Assembly (NCBI RefSeq): GCF_008831285.2
Contig: NC_045145.1
Coordinates: 1,736,001 to 1,800,000 of the forward strand
Direction of reading: 5' to 3'
DNA: 64,000 nucleotides
Source of the DNA: Nymphaea colorata
Lineage: Eukaryota; Streptophyta; Magnoliopsida; Nymphaeales; Nymphaeaceae
This document shows, one piece after another, positions 60,999 to 64,000 of the stretch; position 1 is the first letter of the stretch, and each line of letters starts with the position of its first letter. Both the position numbers and the translations under genes were made by a program. The notes below the pieces were generated by a model that did no database searches, was not told the DNA's origin, and was given only the letters and a program-made list of their open reading frames with translations.

Positions 60999-61246
60999 TC
61001 ACAACAAATCAGCAGTTTCACCATTTAGGTCCATCTCAACGACCTCCTCTTGGGGATCTAGAACAAAAGAGCTATCAAAGACAGAAGATGAAGACGACTG
61101 CAGGCCATCATTGATTGCATCAGTTTGCTGTGTTCTCCCTTGAACAAAACCAGCTTGATTTTGCGATTGAGATTGCAAAGACGTTGATGAGAATGTGGTG
61201 CCATGCTCCCCTGTAGTCTGTCTAGATGTATTTTCATCCATTCTGC
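60999..61246 (-). CDS. Possible C-terminal exon, Ser/Gln-rich protein
   Basis: Minus strand, after a good acceptor (TTTCTTTGCAG at 61,247-61,257). It reads MDENTSRQTTGEHGTTFSS, then SLQSQSQNQAGF, SSSSSVFDSSFVLDPQEEVVEMDL and ends NGETADLL stop at 60,999. The disordered, acidic-ended composition looks like a real protein tail, but the upstream exon cannot be placed: the nearest donor (CAG GTATTG, about 61,300) would give a 55-nt intron, too short for plants. Unidentified. Confidence 0.3.
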
Positions 61247-61329
61247 AAAGAAATCAGAATGAGAACTAAAACCACCAGAATCATTATTGCCAATACCTGT
61301 ATGAAAGCTACTCCACTGCACCTACTCTA

Positions 61330-62640
61330 CTCCATTGGATACTGTAAATATAAACAGTATTAAATGTTTTAATCAACATCTATGCACAATTCATAAATGT
61401 TCGAACCATACTCATTAGATATATATGAGAATTTCACTATAAAGTATACAACAGTAGATAAAACACATACATATTCCCATCAGTGATAAAACATTTACAT
61501 AAGTGTTCAGAAGAGCTTCAACATTAAATACAAAGCCAAGTGCGTGTGTAGAGTATCCATAGAAGCAAGTACATATGTAGCTTCATGTACGCATCCACCA
61601 TAACAAAAAGAAGCTCAACAAAATCAAATCTGCCCCTTGCACCACCTTCGAACAAGACGTCATACTTATGTCAGGGCTTCATCTTTGAACAAGACGTCAT
61701 AACAGCTGATGAACTGAAAATGAAAATACATACATGTCTAATGGCAAGCATAAGGGCATAGCAAGTGCTGAACTAGAAATCAGTAACTAATGACATTGAC
61801 GACAGAAAATTCCAAAAATATTATCACAAACATAAGATTTAGTTGTTAAATTAGGCAGTTACTAAATGAATAATATTCAAAATAATGGAAGAAAGCAATT
61901 GACTTGCTGCTTTCAATGTCTACACCAAAAATTGTAATGCAGTTTCGTCTCCAACTTGAAATAAAGGTCCACTACATCATTAAAATATGTAAACTAACAA
62001 CTACTCTGAGTATGCATCAACAGTAATGAAGGATGTCAAAGAGAGGAGATCCATCTCAGCCATCTGGTTAAAAAGAAACATACATAATTGAGGCATTCTA
62101 ATTCCAAAATACACAAATGTTTGGCATGGCAAGCAGAAATGCAGTCTGAGATCTTCCTTGGGTTGTCTTCCTTTAAAAGTAATCAATGGTGTTTGCCCAT
62201 GGGCTACCATCTCTTTGAAACTTTTTTATTCTAGAAGATACCAGGTATGTGTTTTAGGCTTTTAGCAGTCCTTTCAGACAGCAAAAACATAAACTGCATT
62301 ATGCAGATAAAGATACCATGCATAAGCCCATTCCATGATGTTTCATGAAGCCTTATAGCTTTCTTGAATCAAACTGAACTCCCCTGTGGCAACATTCTAT
62401 GAAGGGGATTTGCTGATCAACTTGCAATAAAACAAAAAAGTAGGAATCAACTTGTTGATCATGTTTGCCATAAATTAAGGACAGTTCTCCCATGCAGATG
62501 CCTTTCATTGGAACTTGCTGATCATGCCTTAACTAAGAATCCTCCCAAGACCGTTACATTTCATCTAGCCCGAATTCAATCGAGTCGAATCAAATCACTG
62601 AGTTCAAAAATCTAAACTATTTGATGCAAATGTTAAAGAC
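61330..62640. other. Non-coding stretch
   Basis: A short direct repeat GAACAAGACGTCATA occurs at about 61,650 and 61,687. No exon recognised. Confidence 0.45.
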
Positions 62641-62654
62641 ACAAGAAAATGCAA

Positions 62655-62992
62655 AATGAAGTGAATGTGCACTTTCCTTTATTATGGCCCATACCAGCAA
62701 CCAACTTAAAAGAGTTAGAAGCATAGAAGAAAATCAATTTCATGCTGGTAATCTTGAAGACACCCATTACTAAACTGTGCGTGGAGAGCAAACGAGATTG
62801 GGAGATATCTGTACTTGGGAAGCATGCACTACCCATTACTAATATGTTTGTGGAAAGAGAGAGAGATCTGTACTTGGGAAACATGCACCTTCCCTTTATG
62901 GTCTATAATAACAGCCAACTTAAAAGAATTATAAGCATAGCAGAAAAGCAAATTCATGCTAATAATCTCGAAGACACCCATTACTAATATGT
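62655..62992 (+). repeat. About 200-bp tandem duplication
   Basis: TGTGCACTTTCC..AACTTAAAAGA.TTA.AAGCATAG.AGAAAA..TTCATGCT.ATAATCT.GAAGACACCCATTACTAA (from about 62,666) recurs from about 62,885. Between them a shorter piece (CTGTACTTGGGAARCATGCAC) is also doubled at 62,808 and 62,869. It is followed by (TG)n(AG)n at 62,990-63,040. Confidence 0.8.
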
Positions 62993-63487
62993 GTGTGTGT
63001 GTGTGTGTGTGAGATAGAGAGAGAGAGAGGGAGAGAGAGGCCTTCTGTTTTTACTAAGAAATGATTATTGATCTCTGCAAGGTATCACTCATTCCAGATG
63101 TTTAGGTAAAAGGAAAAAGGAACATAGAAAGCTTTAGTCAATATTGTGAATAAGATTGGGTTTATCCGAGCATTAGATATTTGAGTTGGGGAACAACTAA
63201 AATTTATTAGTTTTACTGAGGATTTGCTCAACGTTTTTTCTACTCTTTCTCTAAAGTGTGTCATCAAGTCAAATTTAATTTTCTTGAGAATTTATTTTAT
63301 GGACATTGGACAAAAATGATGGAAGTTATTAATACCCTATGATGTATGCATGTGCATGTATTATACAATACATTGATATGCATGTGAAGTATATTCTAAA
63401 AAGATAGTGCATTGAAGCTTTTATGTTGCATGCCATGAAAGAGATGTCACTTATGGGATTGTTCAGCGATTGAGTCTTATCTTATAG

Positions 63488-63551
63488 GGCAGAGGTAGCT
63501 ATGAAGATCGTTCTGATATACTCCGTCTTATTGTAGACCTTGTGGAGGCAA
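63488..63551 (+). CDS. Candidate exon, unidentified gene at right edge
   Basis: After acceptor CTTATAG the frame reads GRGSYEDRSDILRLIVDLVEA. A stop (TGA) follows at 63,553. Just before it is AGGCAAGC, which could be a GC-type donor, but the phase then does not fit the exon at 63,712. If the TGA is a point change, the reading would continue YADNPEWR. Confidence 0.35.
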
Positions 63552-63711
63552 GCTGATATGCTGACAACCCTGAATGGAGGTTAACATGATTCTGAACCTT
63601 AAAGTGAAAATTTAACTAGCTTAGCAATGGCCACTTCTCATGAAAAGCTCTTAGTTCAATTATAAATAGTTTTAGTCATTTTATCCTATCTAAGCTTCAT
63701 TTTCTCTCCAG

Positions 63712-63837
63712 TTTTGATGAACAAGTTGCCAAAGATATTCAGCTCTTAGATTCTATTGCTGAAAAACAAACACAGATATTTTCTAAAGAGTGCAAGCTGT
63801 TTCCAGCAGATGTTCAGATCCAATCGCTGTATCCTCT
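63712..63837 (+). CDS. Candidate exon with consensus splice sites
   Basis: 126 bp from acceptor TTTCTCTCCAG to donor GTAAGTG, open in phase 1. Reads [19 protein letters not shown], then [19 protein letters not shown] and LYPL. Amphipathic, helix-like. This is the best-formed unbroken exon in the window. Family not recognised. It may be part of a gene extending past 64,000. Confidence 0.5.
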
Positions 63838-64000
63838 GTAAGTGTTTACCTATAAACACTGGAAAGCGTTCATAAGTATACTTGTGGTTTTCTTTTGTAT
63901 GCACTGTCTGCTATGTATCTAAACATTTTCCTATTCAGTAAATAAGAAAACAGTAAAATCTTTTGTTTGGAACAACACCAATATAAAAAAGAATGGCTTT

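Noticed and set aside
1-64000. tRNA or rRNA genes and CRISPR arrays
   Set aside because: No tRNA arm pattern (such as GGTTCGAAYCC with matching stems), no rRNA-like block and no regularly spaced short repeats with unique spacers were found by eye; a covariance-model scan would be decisive.

Overview
The window looks like nuclear DNA of a flowering plant. It is AT-rich, full of GT/AG-bounded exon-like pieces separated by long non-coding DNA, dense in microsatellites, and carries Ty1/copia, Ty3/gypsy, TRIM and MITE-type remains. Recognisable host homologies are to plant families: a VAL/HSI2-type B3 domain, a LacZ-type (GH2) beta-galactosidase and a DRG-type GTPase. No intact protein-coding gene could be supported. 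Every recognised host piece is an exon fragment, and most are broken. The species cannot be told from the sequence alone.

Layout. 1-633: fragment of a VAL-like B3 gene with frameshifts and a stop. About 2,066-17,454 and 25,581-41,360: two direct copies (about 15.4 and 15.8 kb) of one composite unit. In order it holds a LacZ-type beta-galactosidase exon, a long TA-rich stretch with a MITE, several unidentified exon-like pieces, a degraded gypsy gag-protease, a copia RT/RNase H end with its 3' LTR, and a second-level internal tandem duplication. In the exon compared, the copies differ at about 14 of 240 positions. Copy 2 also has a 458-bp TRIM retrotransposon that copy 1 lacks; copy 1 shows the empty site. 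The 8.1-kb spacer between the copies is largely a minus-strand gypsy-type element (about 18,140-24,586) with two LTRs and gag-protease but no recognisable reverse transcriptase, RNase H or integrase.

The right third (41,361-64,000) is different. A copia relic with a PBS and decayed gag-pol lies at about 41.4-44.5 kb. A second repeat family has three copies (A about 46.2-49.0, B 54.8-57.5, C 60.0-61.0 kb). A DRG GTPase pseudogene lies on the minus strand at 49.0-49.4 kb. There are also a 240-bp direct repeat pair, an approximately 85-bp tandem array, a foldback element, and at the right edge exon-like segments that may belong to a gene continuing beyond the window.

The parts do not form a pathway. 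The best reading is a transposon-rich pseudogene locus in which exon fragments of unrelated genes were brought together, and the composite block was then duplicated. The main points of interest are this composite unit, the pol-less gypsy element, and the TRIM that gives a relative date for the duplication.
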